Assembly (NCBI RefSeq): GCF_050947335.1
Contig: NC_134989.1
Coordinates: 8,487,501 to 8,551,500, forward strand
DNA from: Megachile rotundata
Taxonomy: Eukaryota; Arthropoda; Insecta; Hymenoptera; Megachilidae
Length of the DNA: 64,000 nucleotides
Direction of reading: 5' to 3'
Every line of letters starts with the position of its first letter. The stretch's first letter is position 1. Under the pieces are notes generated by a model that was not told the origin of the DNA, searched no databases, and saw only the letters and a program-made list of their open reading frames with translations. Positions 61,675 to 64,000 of the stretch are shown here, piece after piece. A program made the translations under genes and the position numbers.

Positions 61675-62514
61675 TATTTCTTAAAGATGAACGCCGATTT
61701 CATTTTTAAGTAAAGAGTGAAAAGTAAATGACGATTTAATGAGTGAAGAACGGAGTTTCAGAAGTTACCTAAATTGTTGCCAATTAAATTAGGAGTCGCA
61801 GACAGCGTTGCATAACATACAAGGTCTATTGATCGCGCTATATTTAACCGTACAATATTCGGCGAGTATCTACAGAAGAAAACAGATATCTGAGATTTCG
61901 GGATGTTATATAACGTTTAATTAATGATACGATTTCGCAACGATCGATAAAATTGTTGAATAATAAACAAATATTTTATCAAACTCGCCTTGTTTTCTAA
62001 TATGAACTAAGGTATTATAATAGTTTATATACTATAAACTATTTAACACAGAATATGTACATTGAATTATTATAAAAACTGTATAGACATTATTTAAATT
62101 GCATGTTTGCTAGCACGCAAAAAACTGCGAAACATACATCGAAACAAGTTTCCTTAATTTTGATATTCAACGGATAGATAAGAATGATTAATTCCACTCA
62201 TCGTATTACCATTTATAATACCATGCACGAATGCATAAATAATAAACTGCAATGTTTTTAATTCTACTCAATGAAATGAATTTTAATGAATTCGCGATGA
62301 TTTCCGTGTGAAAATGAGTGTAAACGATCAGGCGTAAATAAACGTAGAATAATATTCAAGAATGCATAACATTTACAAATGTAAATATACCTTGAAGCTA
62401 TGTGAAATTCTTGTAAATATATTCAGACATGTATGTACTTGCAGGTGCAGAAAAGGTGGAGTAGTTGATCACAATTTTACTCTTCTGTTGATATAACTTC
62501 TGATTTTGTGATTA
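61675..62514. other. unique AT-rich spacer
   Basis: Strongly AT-rich with no frame over 60 codons. Nothing recognised. Confidence 0.6.
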
Positions 62515-62935
62515 TCAAAGTGTAATTAATGTACAACTATCTGATTAAAAATTATAATTAATGTGGGAGTATTCGATTACTAATTGTAATTAATTTATGT
62601 AAGTATTTAATGTAAGTTACAATTAATATATAACTATTACACGATGTAATTATGTCCAAGTATTTCGTTGCACACTATAATTAATTTACATAAATTTTGC
62701 AGGCAATTAATCTGCAACTATATAATTACAAAGTGTAATCAATCTGCAATTATTTTAATGCAAGTTGTAATGTACAACCATTACAAGCTGTAATTAATGT
62801 ACTACTACTTAGACGTTCTAATTAATACACAACTACTTGATGGTAAATTATAATTAATCTACAAGTACTTAATTGCAAGTTGTAATTAGCCTACAACTAT
62901 TACAAGCTGTACTTAATCAACAGCTACTTAGAAAT
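62515..62935. repeat. degenerate repeat, TGTAATTAATNTACAACTA type
   Basis: Variants of GTAATTAAT followed by TACAACTA recur at roughly 25-55 bp throughout, with many indels. It is an old AT-rich array. No coding frame. Confidence 0.75.
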
Positions 62936-62969
62936 AGAAAGGTGATTTAATGTAAGCTATATACCTTTT

Positions 62970-63690
62970 ACCACATATAACAATTCCCACATATCCTAAT
63001 TTCCACATATCCCAATTCCTACATTCCCCAATTCCCACATTCCCTAATTTTCACATATCCCAATTACACACATAATAATTCCCACATATCCCAAATCCCA
63101 CATTCCCCAATTACTACATTCCCCAACTTCACATTCCCTAATTCCACATATAACAATTCCCACATTCCCCAATTACTACATTCCCCAACTCCACATTCCC
63201 AAATTCTCACATATCCTAATTCCATATCTTCCAATTCCACATATTCCAATTCCCACATATCCCAAATCCCATATTCCCCAATTCCCACATATCCCAATCC
63301 CCACATATCCCAATTCCCACATATCCCAATTCCCACATATCCTAATTCCCACATATCCTAACTCTCACGTATCCTAATTCTCACATATCCCAAATCCTAT
63401 ATATCCTAATTCCCACATATCCCGAATCCCACATTCCCCAATTCCCACATATCCCAATTCTCACATAACCTAATTCCTACATATCCTAAATCCCACATTC
63501 CCCAATTCCCACATGTCCCAATTCCCACATATCCCAAATCCCACATTCCCCAATTCCCACATATCCTAAATCCTACATTCCGCAATTCCCACATATCCCA
63601 AATCCAACATTCCCAAATTCTCACACTATCCAATTACCACATTCGCCATTTCCACATATCCCAATTCCCACATATAAATATAAGAATCAC
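62970..63690. repeat. 16-bp minisatellite, ATTCCCACATATCCCA type
   Basis: C-rich on +. ATTCCCAC alternates with ATATCCCA, ATATCCTA and ATTCCCCA octamers. The CCAAATCCCACATTCCCCAA motif recurs near 63085, 63425, 63485 and 63535, a loose higher-order pattern. Minus-strand frames of 75 and 96 codons are repeat products. Confidence 0.95.
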
Positions 63691-64000
63691 TCACAGACAT
63701 AAAAAAATTGGATCAAAATACTTTTCTGAATCAGTTACCCTATATTAATAAAATTTGCAAAAATAATTGATGAAATTCAATATAAGATAAAATTTCATAA
63801 ACAACTCTATAAGATGTGGATCTTAGATGTGGTCTTTGACATATTGTTTTGAAGATACAGAGTAACTGTACAAAATAGTATTTTGAAAACGGACAGTGTA
63901 AGACATTAAAGATTATTAAGGCGTTAATAGTTCATCTTGTACATCAGATAGTATGGATTACAGGCTCGAAGCATCGCTTCGTGTTAATCACAGTCTCGCC
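63691..64000. other. unique AT-rich end of window
   Basis: AT-rich single-copy-looking sequence to the window edge. The last 40 bases are more balanced. No gene seen. Confidence 0.55.

Noticed and set aside
1..64000. tRNA, rRNA or prokaryotic operon content
   Set aside because: No B-box-like tRNA sequence, no rRNA segment and no run of co-directional coding frames with ribosome binding sites was seen.

Overview
The window looks like non-coding nuclear DNA from an insect. It is AT-rich, has no run of closely packed genes, and no operon, ribosome binding site, tRNA or rRNA that I can recognise. The CpG-bearing minisatellites and the 'ACAGGGTGTYTCAC'-type repeat ends would suit a bee, ant or wasp, but the sequence alone does not prove that placement. 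The most likely setting is a large intron or an intergenic stretch. I found no open reading frame that I can defend as a gene. Most of the long frames lie inside tandem repeats whose period keeps all frames open.

About 20 kb, close to a third of the window, is tandem repeat, and three groups stand out. (1) At least 16 arrays share an 8-bp register, with units of 8, 16, 48 or 64 bp built from octamers such as ATTCCCAC and ATTCCCCA. They lie near 1.3, 2.5, 8.9, 16.1, 17.6, 23, 25.6, 27.3, 27.6, 29.3, 31.7, 37.1, 52.9, 56.2, 57.6 and 63.0 kb. (2) Four 15-bp arrays lie near 6.2, 11.1, 13.5 and 19.3 kb. In the first three the unit is a near-perfect palindrome (GTGG-AATTA-CCAC joined by GC); the fourth is a relative with a four-unit, 60-bp higher-order repeat. 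(3) A set of unrelated arrays have periods of about 26, 28, 35, 49/52, 65, 70, 71, 90, 115, 125, 152 and 190 bp, several with clear higher-order structure.

Dispersed or mobile pieces include one element present twice in inverted orientation (about 38.18-38.80 kb and 61.05-61.67 kb, each about 0.62 kb). A second family has ends near 7.24, 11.0 and 12.33 kb and carries the 15-bp arrays next to those ends. There is also a 160-bp direct repeat (24.3 and 29.0 kb), a 150-bp block flanking the 115-bp array (3.5 and 4.6 kb), and a short direct pair at 42.5 and 60.3 kb.

Between the arrays lie unique blocks of 0.3-2.7 kb. Many contain a 300-800 bp core of more balanced base composition (for example 20.3-21.2, 32.7-33.5, 46.3-46.7, 47.5-48.0 and 50.0-50.5 kb). 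These cores are the likeliest places for conserved regulatory sequence or unrecognised exons. Regulatory statements here are inferences from motifs only.
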